Under the pieces are notes generated by a model. That model was not told where the DNA came from. It worked only from the letters and a program-made list of their open reading frames with translations, and searched no databases. From Anaerococcus porci (GTDB lineage Bacteria > Bacillota > Clostridia > Tissierellales > Peptoniphilaceae): a stretch of 62,461 nucleotides of DNA. The translations under genes were made by a program, and so were the position numbers. Below are positions 1 to 7,902 of the stretch, in pieces. Every line of letters begins with the position of its first letter. Within the stretch, counting starts at the first letter, position 1. The stretch spans positions 1-62,461 of the forward strand of contig NZ_VULQ01000011.1 in the NCBI RefSeq assembly GCF_009696575.1, in the 5' to 3' direction.

Positions 1-163
1 AAAAGTGATTAGAATATTTCCAAATCAAGAATCGGCTATTAGACTAATAGGAGCAATCCTCATTGATATCAATGAGGATTGGATAACATCTTCTAAATTG
101 TATATTAGAATGAAATAGTAAATATTGAACTAGGATAATTTACACAATATTATGGACTTGACT
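1..163 (+). mobile_element. Right end of an IS256-family insertion sequence (truncated by window start)
   Basis: The end of a mutator-type transposase is followed 24 bases later by a 21-bp terminal repeat at 143-163 (CACAATATTATGGACTTGAC plus T). The same 21 bases recur exactly at 48182-48202, with the inverted copy at 48148-48168, which identifies them as the element's terminal inverted repeat. The element therefore ends at 163. The left part lies outside the window, so its integrity cannot be judged. Confidence 0.8.
2..118 (+). CDS. IS256-family (mutator) transposase, C-terminal fragment
   Basis: Reading from base 2 gives 38 codons ending ...DWITSSKLYIRMK-stop. It contains the FPNQESAIRLIGAILIDINEDW segment typical of the extreme C-terminus of IS256-type DDE transposases (established family knowledge). 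The start lies upstream of the window. The stop at 116-118 sits just inside the terminal repeat at 143-163, as expected for an IS256 element. No catalytic residues are visible in this fragment. Confidence 0.75.
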   Translation, partial: KVIRIFPNQESAIRLIGAILIDINEDWITSSKLYIRMK

Positions 164-262
164 TAGATTATAGTTCTTAAAATAAAAACAAGATTATACT
201 GCATTCATATTAAAAATCCTTATTAAGCTCAAATAAGTGGATTTGCAAGCTTATTAATTAAT

Positions 263-312
263 ACCTGGAATTTATTTAAGATTATAAATAGACAAAATTC
301 TAGGTTTTTTGT
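263..312 (+). terminator. Rho-independent terminator upstream of the MerR gene
   Basis: An 11-bp stem (263-273 with 295-305, one G-U pair) encloses a 21-nt loop and is followed by TTTTTT. It lies between the IS256 end and the MerR gene. It probably ended the transcription unit into which the IS256 element inserted, and now shields the MerR gene from read-through. Bases 164-262 hold nothing recognisable. Confidence 0.7.
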
Positions 313-355
313 TTTAATAGAATATAGAATATAATTTAAAATTAAAGGGGTTAAT

Positions 356-1120
356 ATGAAATATATGTCAATCAATGAATTTGCTGAGAAATTTAATGTA
401 AGTAGACAAACTCTTATCTATTATGACAAGGTCGGACTATTTAAGCCTGAATATGTGGATATAAATAATGGATATAGATACTATAGTTATAATCAATTTT
501 CTCAATTTTCCTTTATTAAATTTTTAAGAAATCTAGATTTTTCCATTGGAAAGATAAAAAAAATGCTTGAAGAAGATGATGTGGAATTAATTAAAAAAGA
601 TTTAGATAAAAAAAGAAATGAAATAATAGAAGAAAGCAGGAGATTAATTGACTTAAGTTCTGTTATTGACAGTAAGCTTGATTTTATCGAAACAAAAAAT
701 AATGAAGCTAAAAGTAATATCTTCAATATTGTTGAAATACCAAAAAGATATTATTATTCTCTGGGATATGAGGATAACATCTACAACAATAACCTTTTTT
801 TCAACTATCCAACTATAGTTATTTACACCTATAAAAAAGATAAAGAGAGTTACAATAAGATTTTTGGAGCTCTAGTTTCTAAAGAAGATATAAGAGAAGA
901 ATATAGAAATTACCTTAAAGAAATACAAATTTCTAAATCTTTAGTATCATATTTTAAGGGTCCCTATAATCAAATACCAAATTATATAAAAAAAATCAGT
1001 GGAAAATTTGATAAGCTAAAATTAAATAAAGATTTTGTTTGTTTAAATATCGTTGATCCCTTCTTAGAAAAAAATCCCCAAAAATATATAACAGAAATAC
1101 AAATACCAATTAATTCATGA
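356..1120 (+). CDS. MerR-family transcriptional regulator with C-terminal effector domain
   Basis: 254-aa cytoplasmic regulator. Residues 5-48 form the MerR winged helix-turn-helix (NEFAEKFNVSRQTLIYYDKVGLFKP, then NGYRYYSYNQ). A dimerising coiled coil follows at about 75-120. The remaining 130 residues resemble the GyrI-like/effector half of the BltR/BmrR type, though this part is not clearly conserved. The start at 356 has an AAAGGGG ribosome site. The gene lies 64 bp upstream of a guanine deaminase-purine permease operon whose promoter carries a classic MerR operator with 19-bp spacing, so it most likely activates that operon. The ligand is unknown; purine is an inference from context. Confidence 0.85.
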   Translation: MKYMSINEFAEKFNVSRQTLIYYDKVGLFKPEYVDINNGYRYYSYNQFSQFSFIKFLRNLDFSIGKIKKMLEEDDVELIKKDLDKKRNEIIEESRRLIDLSSVIDSKLDFIETKNNEAKSNIFNIVEIPKRYYYSLGYEDNIYNNNLFFNYPTIVIYTYKKDKESYNKIFGALVSKEDIREEYRNYLKEIQISKSLVSYFKGPYNQIPNYIKKISGKFDKLKLNKDFVCLNIVDPFLEKNPQKYITEIQIPINS

Positions 1121-1126
1121 TTAGCC

Positions 1127-1157
1127 TTGACTATATAGTTACTATACACTATATCAT
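1127..1157 (+). promoter_or_regulatory. MerR-type promoter/operator of the guanine deaminase operon
   Basis: TTGACT (1127-1132) and TATCAT (1152-1157) are separated by 19 bp rather than 17. The over-long spacer contains the perfect dyad TATAGT-T-ACTATA (1134-1146). A dyad centred in a 19-bp spacer is the hallmark of promoters that MerR regulators untwist to activate. The site lies just downstream of the MerR gene and 28 bp before guaD. An alternative -10, TATAAT, is present at 1163-1168. Confidence 0.7.
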
Positions 1158-1184
1158 AGACTTATAATATATTGGGAGGTAATT

Positions 1185-2534
1185 ATGAATTGTTCTTTTG
1201 CACTAGAAGCTAATGCATATTATAGTATTAGCTTTGATAATGTAAAATTTGTTGAAAGTGGTATTTTTCTTGTCAATGAAGAAGGATTTATAGAAGATGT
1301 TTTTGAAAAAGACTCAGTTGAATATAAAAGTATTAGGAAAAAACTTGTAGAGGATGGGAAACTTAGGGTTCTTGATGATAAGCATTTTATCATACCAGGT
1401 TTTATAGACTTACATATACATGCACCTCAATGGCCTCAATCAGGTAGTGCTCTTGACCAAGCTCTTGAAGTTTGGCTTAATAAGTATACTTTTCCCCTAG
1501 AGAGTAAGTTTAAGGACTTAGAATTTGCAAGTGAAGTTTATACAAACTTTGTAAAGCAAAGCCTAAAATTTGGAACAACAACAGCTATGTATTTTGCAAC
1601 AATTGATGTGAAGTCATCAAGTATGTTGGCTAAAATATGCGCAAGACTTGGACAAAGAGCTTTAGTTGGAAAGGTTGTAATGGATGATAAGATAAGTAAT
1701 CCTAGTTATTATAGAGATGAAAATGCTAAAGATAGCCTTAAAAAGACAGAATATTTTATAAATGATGTTCTCGCCATTAAGGATTCTTGCAAACAAAAAG
1801 TTTATCCAGTAATAACACCAAGATTTATTCCATCATGTACAGATGAAGTACTTAAAGGACTAGGTGAATTAGCAAAAGAATACAAAGGGATATATATCCA
1901 AAGTCATGTTAGTGAAAGTGATTGGGAACATTCCTATGTTAAAGAAAGATTTGGAATAAATGATAGTTTTGCACTTGATAGTTTTAATTTATTAACAGAT
2001 AGAACTATACTTGCCCATGGTTGTCATCTATCAGATGATGATATGAAACTTTTAGCTGACAGATCTTCTTCTATAGCATCTTGTCCGATTTCAAATGCAT
2101 ACTTTGCAAATGCGGTTCTTCCAGTAAAAGATGCTATTGATAAATCTTTAAATATAGGATTGGCAACCGATATATCTGGTGGATATAGCCCATCAATGTA
2201 TACAGCTATAAGGCAAGCAATCATTTCATCAAGAATGTTAAATGATGGGGTTGATCCTAGATTAAGAAGTGGGAAAAGAGGAAGAGAGGATTCTAGTCTT
2301 AGCCTAAACAATGCTTTTTACCTTGCAACACTAGCCGGTGGGAAAGCTCTTAAGCTTCCTGTAGGAAAGTTAGAAAAAGACTATGCCTTTGATATTCAAA
2401 TTATAAAGATAGATGATAATATACCAAGTTTTTATAAAGAAAAGTCTAATCTAGACTTATTTCATAAAGCTATTTTATTAGCAGAATCTACTAATATTGA
2501 AGAAGTATGGATTCAAGGTAATAGAGTAAAGTAG
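1185..2534 (+). CDS. guaD: Guanine deaminase (amidohydrolase superfamily)
   Basis: 449-aa zinc enzyme converting guanine to xanthine plus ammonia. The N-terminal metal motif is DLHIHAPQ (H77, H79) in the guanine-deaminase form. Further motifs are SHVSESDWE, a buried LAHGCHL, CPISNAYF and TDISGGYSPSM, whose Asp completes the metal site. Length and motif order match the amidohydrolase-type GuaD, not the smaller cytidine-deaminase type. A strong GGGAGG ribosome site precedes ATG 1185. It is followed after 6 bp by an NCS2 purine permease, so the pair probably imports and deaminates guanine, under the MerR-type promoter upstream. Confidence 0.92.
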   Translation: MNCSFALEANAYYSISFDNVKFVESGIFLVNEEGFIEDVFEKDSVEYKSIRKKLVEDGKLRVLDDKHFIIPGFIDLHIHAPQWPQSGSALDQALEVWLNKYTFPLESKFKDLEFASEVYTNFVKQSLKFGTTTAMYFATIDVKSSSMLAKICARLGQRALVGKVVMDDKISNPSYYRDENAKDSLKKTEYFINDVLAIKDSCKQKVYPVITPRFIPSCTDEVLKGLGELAKEYKGIYIQSHVSESDWEHSYVKERFGINDSFALDSFNLLTDRTILAHGCHLSDDDMKLLADRSSSIASCPISNAYFANAVLPVKDAIDKSLNIGLATDISGGYSPSMYTAIRQAIISSRMLNDGVDPRLRSGKRGREDSSLSLNNAFYLATLAGGKALKLPVGKLEKDYAFDIQIIKIDDNIPSFYKEKSNLDLFHKAILLAESTNIEEVWIQGNRVK

Positions 2535-2540
2535 GATATT

Positions 2541-3866
2541 ATGACAGAACAGATTAAGGATATAAACGAAGAAAAAATCGAAGAGAAAATACCGACAACT
2601 AAGGCTATTATCCTAGCTATTGAACATTCTTTAGTAATGAATGCCTATGTAGTTCCTTTGATTCTAGCATCAATACTTGCCTTTAATGATCAACAAAAGA
2701 TAAGACTAATTCAGTCGAGTTTTTTGGCTTCTGGAATTACAACCATTCTTCAAGCTGTTTTATTTATGAAATACCCGCTTGTTTATGGTCCATCTTTCGT
2801 TCCAGTTGGTGGAATTATAGGAATATATATGATTAATGGAGGAAATTATAATTCTTGGTCCTACGTTGTAGGAGCGTGTCTTGTAGGAGCTATAATACAA
2901 ATTTTGTTAGGATTGTCCAAACAATTTAATAGAATATTACAAAGTTTAATATCTCCTGTAGTTGGGGCTTGTGTAGTATTTTCTATAGGTCTATCACTTA
3001 TTCCACTAGCCTTAAAATCTAATATTTTTATAGAAAATGAAGCTAGCATGGGAGAAAATATTATAATAGCAATAATTACTATGGTCTTTATGATTATATT
3101 TTCACTGTTAGGAGAAAAGAACAATAAAATAGGGTCAGTTTTAAGAGTTGGGTCAGCTATGTTAGCACTTTTTTGTGGATTGCTAACCTATATTTCTTTT
3201 GGTTATCATAACTTTGATGCCATAAAAACTGCTTCAATAATATCTAGACCATCTCTACCATTTGTAGATTTTTCTATTAAATTTGATCCATCATCAATAT
3301 TGACCATGATAATCCTATATTTTGTAATAATGACAGAGACGGTAGGGTCATGGCTAGCTACTTCTTCAACAACTAATACTAGCCTAAGTGAAAAAAGGGT
3401 AAATAATGGAATACTTGGTTTAGGCATATCTAACTTTATTTCATCACTTTTAGGTGTAAGTCCAATGACTGGATATTCTTCTAATGTTGGAGTTCTAGCT
3501 TTAAGTAAGATATTTAGTAGACATGTAATGAAATTTGTGGGAGCTATCCTAATCCTAGTGGGCTTATCAGGAAAACTTGCAGCCCTAATAACTGTTATTC
3601 CAACAGCTGCTATAGGAGGAATTTTTCTTATAACTAGCGGTATAATTGCTTTAGCTGGTATAGGTATGTTAAAAAATATTGAATTTACAAATAAAAATAC
3701 CTATATTATAATCTTAAGTTTGGTAACATCACTTGCCTTAAATCTTATGCCAGAAGAGATTATTAAAAGTCTTCCAACCATAGTTCAATATATACTAGGT
3801 TCATCAATAGCAAGTTCATCTTTATTGGCAATAATTTTAAATAAGATAATACCAGATAATCTATAA
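2541..3866 (+). CDS. NCS2-family nucleobase (xanthine/uracil/guanine) permease
   Basis: 441-aa polytopic membrane protein with about 12-14 hydrophobic segments. The NCS2 signatures are GPSFVPVGG in the first half and SPMTGYSSNVGVLALSK in the second, the latter being the family substrate-site motif. It starts 6 bp after guaD in the same operon. Xanthine or guanine is the likeliest substrate given the deaminase partner, but specificity cannot be read from sequence alone. No terminator is evident in the 284 bp after it. Confidence 0.9.
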   Translation: MTEQIKDINEEKIEEKIPTTKAIILAIEHSLVMNAYVVPLILASILAFNDQQKIRLIQSSFLASGITTILQAVLFMKYPLVYGPSFVPVGGIIGIYMINGGNYNSWSYVVGACLVGAIIQILLGLSKQFNRILQSLISPVVGACVVFSIGLSLIPLALKSNIFIENEASMGENIIIAIITMVFMIIFSLLGEKNNKIGSVLRVGSAMLALFCGLLTYISFGYHNFDAIKTASIISRPSLPFVDFSIKFDPSSILTMIILYFVIMTETVGSWLATSSTTNTSLSEKRVNNGILGLGISNFISSLLGVSPMTGYSSNVGVLALSKIFSRHVMKFVGAILILVGLSGKLAALITVIPTAAIGGIFLITSGIIALAGIGMLKNIEFTNKNTYIIILSLVTSLALNLMPEEIIKSLPTIVQYILGSSIASSSLLAIILNKIIPDNL

Positions 3867-4082
3867 ATAGAAATAAATGAAAAAATTCAACTGCAAATCA
3901 ACTTTTAAGAGCTTTTATGCCGAAGATATTATCTAATATTTAATAGGATTAGGTGTGTGATTTATAACTATATTTTTACAAGATATGAACTTTTATCTTC
4001 ATCTATATACTGAGATACCCCCCTTTTAAATTTATCTATTATCATCATATAGATAAAATTTATAGGATAAAGTAAAAGAAAC

Positions 4083-4099
4083 CTAGTATTTAATACTAG
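4083..4099 (+). promoter_or_regulatory. 17-bp palindrome upstream of the DegV gene, possible operator
   Basis: CTAGTATT-T-AATACTAG is a perfect dyad ending 51 bp before the DegV start. It is followed by TGGTAAAAT (4103-4111), which resembles an extended -10. The palindrome would overlap the -35 region of such a promoter. No cognate regulator is evident. A separate 9-bp inverted repeat (TTTATCTAT/ATAGATAAA) lies at 4031-4057. Confidence 0.35.
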
Positions 4100-4150
4100 A
4101 TGTGGTAAAATAATGATAATATAGAAAAGGAAAAAAAGAAAAGAGTAAAC

Positions 4151-5014
4151 ATGGATAAAATAAAGATAGTAGTTGATTCAGGAAATTCTGTAGACTTAGA
4201 TGAGGCAGAAAAATTAAATATAGGAGTTATTCCCTTTAAAATCCACTTTGGAGATGAGACTTTTACAGATCAGGTTGATCTTACATCAAAGGAATTTTTC
4301 AAAAAGCTTAAAAAGACAGATAAAAAAGTAACCACATCTATTCCAGGAGTTGGAGAGTTTATAGAAATATTAGAAGGCTATATTAAAGAAGGTTACAATA
4401 AGATACTTTGTTTTGCAATATCTCCAAAACTTTCAGGTATGTATAATATGATGAATCTTGCCAAAGATCATATAGATAATCCAAATGTAGAAATTGATAT
4501 TATAAATACCAAGATTGCTTCAATTCCCCTATATTTTGTAGCAAAAAACGCAGCTATAAAGGCAAAAAATAATGAAGACTATGAAACTATTTATAAAAAA
4601 GCTTTGGAAGAGATAGAAAGGGTAAATATCTTGGCAAGAGTTGATACTCTAGACTACCTTGTAAAGGGAGGTAGACTTCCTAAACCTATAGCCCAAGTAG
4701 CAAGTTTTGTAAATTTCTCACCTATCTTCACAATGGATGGAGGGGAGATAAAGATTGCCAAAAAAACAATAGGAAAGAAAAAATCTTTCAAAGAATTTGT
4801 AAAGCTTATAAAAGATATGGCAAAGGAAGAAAAAGACTATATTCTCGCTATAGCAGGAGGAGAAAGTCAAAAGGAGATAAAGGATTTAAAAAAAGAATTG
4901 AGAGAAGAGATAGAAAAGGCTAAAATATTTAAAGAATTCACAGTTCCACCAGTATTTGGAGTTCACTTAGGTCCTGGGTCTCTTCTTTGCTCGGTTCTTT
5001 CATTCGAGTCTTAG
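4151..5014 (+). CDS. DegV family fatty-acid-binding protein
   Basis: 287-aa DegV-family protein. It opens with KIVVDSGNSVDLDEAEKLNIGVIPFKI and contains the conserved TSIPGVGEF, SPKLSGMYNM and DTLDYLVKGGRLP segments. These form the two-domain fold that binds a long-chain fatty acid. In Firmicutes such proteins (FakB) can serve a fatty-acid kinase, but no fakA-like gene is present here, so the partner is unknown. It appears monocistronic: a terminator lies 9 bp after the stop. Confidence 0.88.
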   Translation: MDKIKIVVDSGNSVDLDEAEKLNIGVIPFKIHFGDETFTDQVDLTSKEFFKKLKKTDKKVTTSIPGVGEFIEILEGYIKEGYNKILCFAISPKLSGMYNMMNLAKDHIDNPNVEIDIINTKIASIPLYFVAKNAAIKAKNNEDYETIYKKALEEIERVNILARVDTLDYLVKGGRLPKPIAQVASFVNFSPIFTMDGGEIKIAKKTIGKKKSFKEFVKLIKDMAKEEKDYILAIAGGESQKEIKDLKKELREEIEKAKIFKEFTVPPVFGVHLGPGSLLCSVLSFES

Positions 5015-5021
5015 ATAAGAA

Positions 5022-5055
5022 GTTTGCATATTTAACTATATGCAAGCTTTTTTTA
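5022..5055 (+). terminator. Rho-independent terminator after the DegV gene
   Basis: An 8-bp perfect stem TTGCATAT/ATATGCAA (5024-5031, 5038-5045) is followed by GC and a T-rich tract. Confidence 0.85.
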
Positions 5056-5079
5056 TTTCTTGCCACCTTATTTAATAGC

Positions 5080-5108
5080 TTGTATATTCTTTAAATTTAA
5101 TATATTAT
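5080..5108 (+). promoter_or_regulatory. Probable sigma-A promoter of the solitary PfkB kinase gene
   Basis: TTGTAT (5080-5085) and TATTAT (5103-5108) are separated by exactly 17 bp, 26 bp before the start codon. Confidence 0.5.
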
Positions 5109-5134
5109 TATATTAAAAGAGAAGGAGGGGTTTT

Positions 5135-6127
5135 ATGAAAAAGGTTGTTACTATGGGTGAGATGCTTCTTAGACTGACACCAAGACATTATAAAAGATTG
5201 GTTCAAGCTGATTCTTTTCGTGCAATCTTTGGTGGAGGGGAAGCCAATGTTGCTATTTCTCTTGCAAATCTAGGGCATGAATCCTTGTTTGTTTCAAAGA
5301 TTCCAGATAATGAAATAGGTCTTGCATGTAAGGATGTTTTAGATGAAAATGGTGTAAATACTGATTTCCTTAAATTTGGAGGAGAAAGGCTAGGTCTTTA
5401 TTATTCTGAAGAAGGCTCAGGAGTAAGATCATCATATGTAATCTATGATAGGCTAAATTCATCAATAGCTGAAGCAAGTATCGATGATTTTGATTTTGAT
5501 GAAATATTTAAAAATGCATCTATCTTTCACATATCAGGTATAACTCCAGCACTTTCAAAATCTTGTAAGGAGCTAACAAAAATAGCTTTAAAAAAGGCAA
5601 AAGAGGCGGGAGTATTTGTATCCTTTGATCTTAACTATAGGTCCACACTTTGGCCACTAGATGAGGCTGTTAAGTTTTATGAGGAAGTTAGTCCATATAT
5701 AGACTTATGCATAGGAGTAATTCCTGAAATCCATCCATCGTTTAAGGGCGTGTTCAATGAAAAGTCTCTTGAAAAAATGTTTGAAGAAACCTACCAAAGA
5801 ACAGGTATAAAGTACATAACTTCAACAATTAGAAAGAGCTTTTCAGCAACTGATAATAGGCTTTCTGCAGGCATTTATAATGGTCGAGATGCCCACTTCA
5901 CAGATGAAATTGATGTAAGAGTTGAAGAAAGAATAGGTGGGGGCGATTCCTATACGGCAGGTCTTTTATGTTCGCTTTTAGATGGTAAAGATAAAAATGA
6001 TGCAGTAGAATTTGCTATAAGAGCATCTGCCTTGAAGCATACCATAAAAGGTGATTATAATTTATCTGAAAGAGAAGAAGTTGAAGACTTTGTAAGAGGA
6101 AAACACTCTGGAAGAATAGAGTGGTAG
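5135..6127 (+). CDS. PfkB-family sugar kinase (2-keto-3-deoxygluconate kinase-like)
   Basis: 330-aa ribokinase-fold kinase. The N-terminal GGGEANVAISLANLG and the C-terminal PfkB signature IGGGDSYTAGLLCSLL include the catalytic Asp. It is clearly paralogous to the kdgK product at 19488-20513: both share GGEANVA, YYSE, VIYDRLNS/RSNS and ALKHTIKGDYN. It has an AAGGAGGGG ribosome site and its own promoter. It sits alone, outside the glucuronate operon, so its substrate may be the same keto-deoxy acid or a different one. Confidence 0.85.
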   Translation: MKKVVTMGEMLLRLTPRHYKRLVQADSFRAIFGGGEANVAISLANLGHESLFVSKIPDNEIGLACKDVLDENGVNTDFLKFGGERLGLYYSEEGSGVRSSYVIYDRLNSSIAEASIDDFDFDEIFKNASIFHISGITPALSKSCKELTKIALKKAKEAGVFVSFDLNYRSTLWPLDEAVKFYEEVSPYIDLCIGVIPEIHPSFKGVFNEKSLEKMFEETYQRTGIKYITSTIRKSFSATDNRLSAGIYNGRDAHFTDEIDVRVEERIGGGDSYTAGLLCSLLDGKDKNDAVEFAIRASALKHTIKGDYNLSEREEVEDFVRGKHSGRIEW

Positions 6128-6210
6128 ACTTTTTTTGATTGGTAATTTAAAAATAAGAGTAAAATAATGGAAATATTCATAAAATTCCTTAAAGCTAAAT
6201 TTGAAAATAC

Positions 6211-6244
6211 TTGGCAAAAGCTTTTAATTGTAAGCTTTTGCCAA
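6211..6244 (+). terminator. 13-bp perfect hairpin after the PfkB kinase gene, probable terminator
   Basis: TTGGCAAAAGCTT (6211-6223) pairs perfectly with AAGCTTTTGCCAA (6232-6244) around an 8-nt loop. The tail is A/T-rich but not a clean T-run on either strand, so termination is likely but not certain. Confidence 0.55.
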
Positions 6245-6345
6245 AAACTCAACAAAAAATATTTTATTTTATGAAAGGATGTGATATATTACTTGCAAGA
6301 AGAAAGTTAATACATAGACGATTATAAATTGATATTTAAAATTAA

Positions 6346-6358
6346 AGACCATTGGTCT
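6346..6358 (+). promoter_or_regulatory. 13-bp palindrome in the alpha/beta hydrolase promoter region
   Basis: AGACCA-T-TGGTCT is a perfect dyad lying 22 bp upstream of the LacI-type site at 6380-6391. A second regulator may act here, but none can be assigned. Confidence 0.35.
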
Positions 6359-6379
6359 GATATATTTTTTTGAAAAAAC

Positions 6380-6391
6380 GTAATCGATTAC
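6380..6391 (+). promoter_or_regulatory. LacI-family operator upstream of the alpha/beta hydrolase operon
   Basis: GTAATCGATTAC is a perfect 12-bp dyad with the central CG typical of LacI-family sites. It fits the pattern GTAAnCGnTTAC, which also describes two sites ahead of the LacI gene at 10429-10442 and 10536-10549. A TATAAT at 6408-6413 places the operator over the -35 region of the probable promoter. The regulator at 10634 is therefore the likely binder (inference). Confidence 0.6.
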
Positions 6392-6501
6392 TAACGCTTA
6401 GATTGTTTATAATTTTAAATTTTTATTATTTTTTATTATTAAAAACAAATCGTCACCGTAAACTTGTAACAAATAAAAATATTTTCAAGATTGGAGAGAA
6501 T

Positions 6502-7893
6502 ATGAAAATAATAGGACCTATTGAATCAAATGATAAAAGTCATATGTTTTCAGCAAATAAGTTTGTTAGAAAACCACTTGATTTAGAAAAGTATGGATTT
6601 GTAGAGGAAGAATATTTTATTGAAAATACTGCAAATGTATATGACTTGGTAGATGGTAAAGTTGTAGTCTACAAAAAGGACTTAGCTTATAGAACAAGAA
6701 TTATTGTTAGAAGACCAAAAAAAGATTTTTCAAACAGATGCTACGTGGATATAATGAATGCCTCAAATGGTTATGATATTGAAGATTTATGGAGAAGATA
6801 CTACCAAAATGTGTTGGAAAATAAGCATACATATGTTGGCATAACAACAAAACCTATAAATGTTCAAAGTTTAAAAAATTTTGATTTTGATAGATATAAA
6901 AGCTTAAATTGGTCAAATGGCGAAGTTGTGAATATGCCTTCAGTTAACAATCCTGATATAGATCAAATAGAGGGGTGCGAAGAAGGTCTGGTTTGGGACA
7001 TTATTAGAGATGTAGGCCTTATTTGTAAAGAGAATTTAGATGGATTTTTAGGACATAAGCCAGAATATATTTATCTTTCAGGTCAATCTCAATCTGGTAT
7101 ATATATAAATACTTATATAAATTACATGCATAATTTTTATAAGGAAAATAATATAAAAAACTTATATGATGGGTATTTCTCATTAGCTTCTGGTGGTCTA
7201 ACTCGTGCTTTAAGACAAATCCCCAATGATAAGATGATGTCTGTAAGAGCAAACAAAGAAGATAAGATTGATGTTCCAGTTATAACTGTAAATACTGAAT
7301 GTGATTACAATCTTTTTCTTGTTATGGATGATACAGGACTAGCTAAAAGTTCTAATTCTGATGATCCTAATAATTTAAGAAGATATTATGAAATAAGCTC
7401 AGCAGCTCACACAGATGCAGCAAGTCCACTTGTTCCAGAAAATAGTGAAATTGAAAAAACAAAAAATCCAAGAAGAAAGTTAGATGGGGAATATGATTTT
7501 ACTTTAAATAATATACCTGTTGAATATCATGTAAATGCTTTATTTGATAGGATGCATGAATGGGCAAGCGAAAAAAAGACTCCGCCTATAGTCGAAGACC
7601 TTAAACGTGATAAGAATGGATTTAAAAGAGATGAGTTTGGTCATGCTTTAGGTGGAATAAGGTCACCTTTTATAGAAGTTCCTGTAGCTTATTATAAGGC
7701 GAGTGTTGGTGTTGGAGAAACAAATGGTCAAATGGAATATTTTAGTAAAGAGAAACTAAAAGAGATTTATGAAACGAAAGAAAACTACTTAGATAAATTT
7801 AAATCTTGTGTAGAAAACCAAATTAAGACTGGATTGTTAACAAAAGAAGATGGAAATAGAGCTATTAATAGAGCGAGAGAGATAGAATTTTAG
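6502..7893 (+). CDS. Alpha/beta hydrolase domain-containing protein (Abhydrolase_10-like)
   Basis: 463-aa predicted cytoplasmic hydrolase with no signal peptide. GQSQSG at residues 194-199 is the nucleophile elbow, with S196 as probable nucleophile. An early YGFVEEEYFIENTANVYD segment and a late SAAHTDAASP segment resemble the large secreted/cytoplasmic esterase group PF20091. The start at ATG 6502 has a GGAGAG ribosome site. An upstream in-frame TTG at 6370 would place the start before the LacI operator and is rejected. It lies first in an operon with a GPH symporter and an amidohydrolase; ester or lactone cleavage of an imported sugar-acid conjugate is plausible but unproven. Confidence 0.75.
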   Translation: MKIIGPIESNDKSHMFSANKFVRKPLDLEKYGFVEEEYFIENTANVYDLVDGKVVVYKKDLAYRTRIIVRRPKKDFSNRCYVDIMNASNGYDIEDLWRRYYQNVLENKHTYVGITTKPINVQSLKNFDFDRYKSLNWSNGEVVNMPSVNNPDIDQIEGCEEGLVWDIIRDVGLICKENLDGFLGHKPEYIYLSGQSQSGIYINTYINYMHNFYKENNIKNLYDGYFSLASGGLTRALRQIPNDKMMSVRANKEDKIDVPVITVNTECDYNLFLVMDDTGLAKSSNSDDPNNLRRYYEISSAAHTDAASPLVPENSEIEKTKNPRRKLDGEYDFTLNNIPVEYHVNALFDRMHEWASEKKTPPIVEDLKRDKNGFKRDEFGHALGGIRSPFIEVPVAYYKASVGVGETNGQMEYFSKEKLKEIYETKENYLDKFKSCVENQIKTGLLTKEDGNRAINRAREIEF

Positions 7894-7902
7894 AGGTAAA
7901 AA

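Noticed and set aside
6370-6501. An N-terminal extension of the alpha/beta hydrolase from TTG 6370
   Set aside because: It has no ribosome site, the extension is not hydrolase-like, and it runs through the LacI-type operator and probable promoter. ATG 6502 with GGAGAG is preferred.
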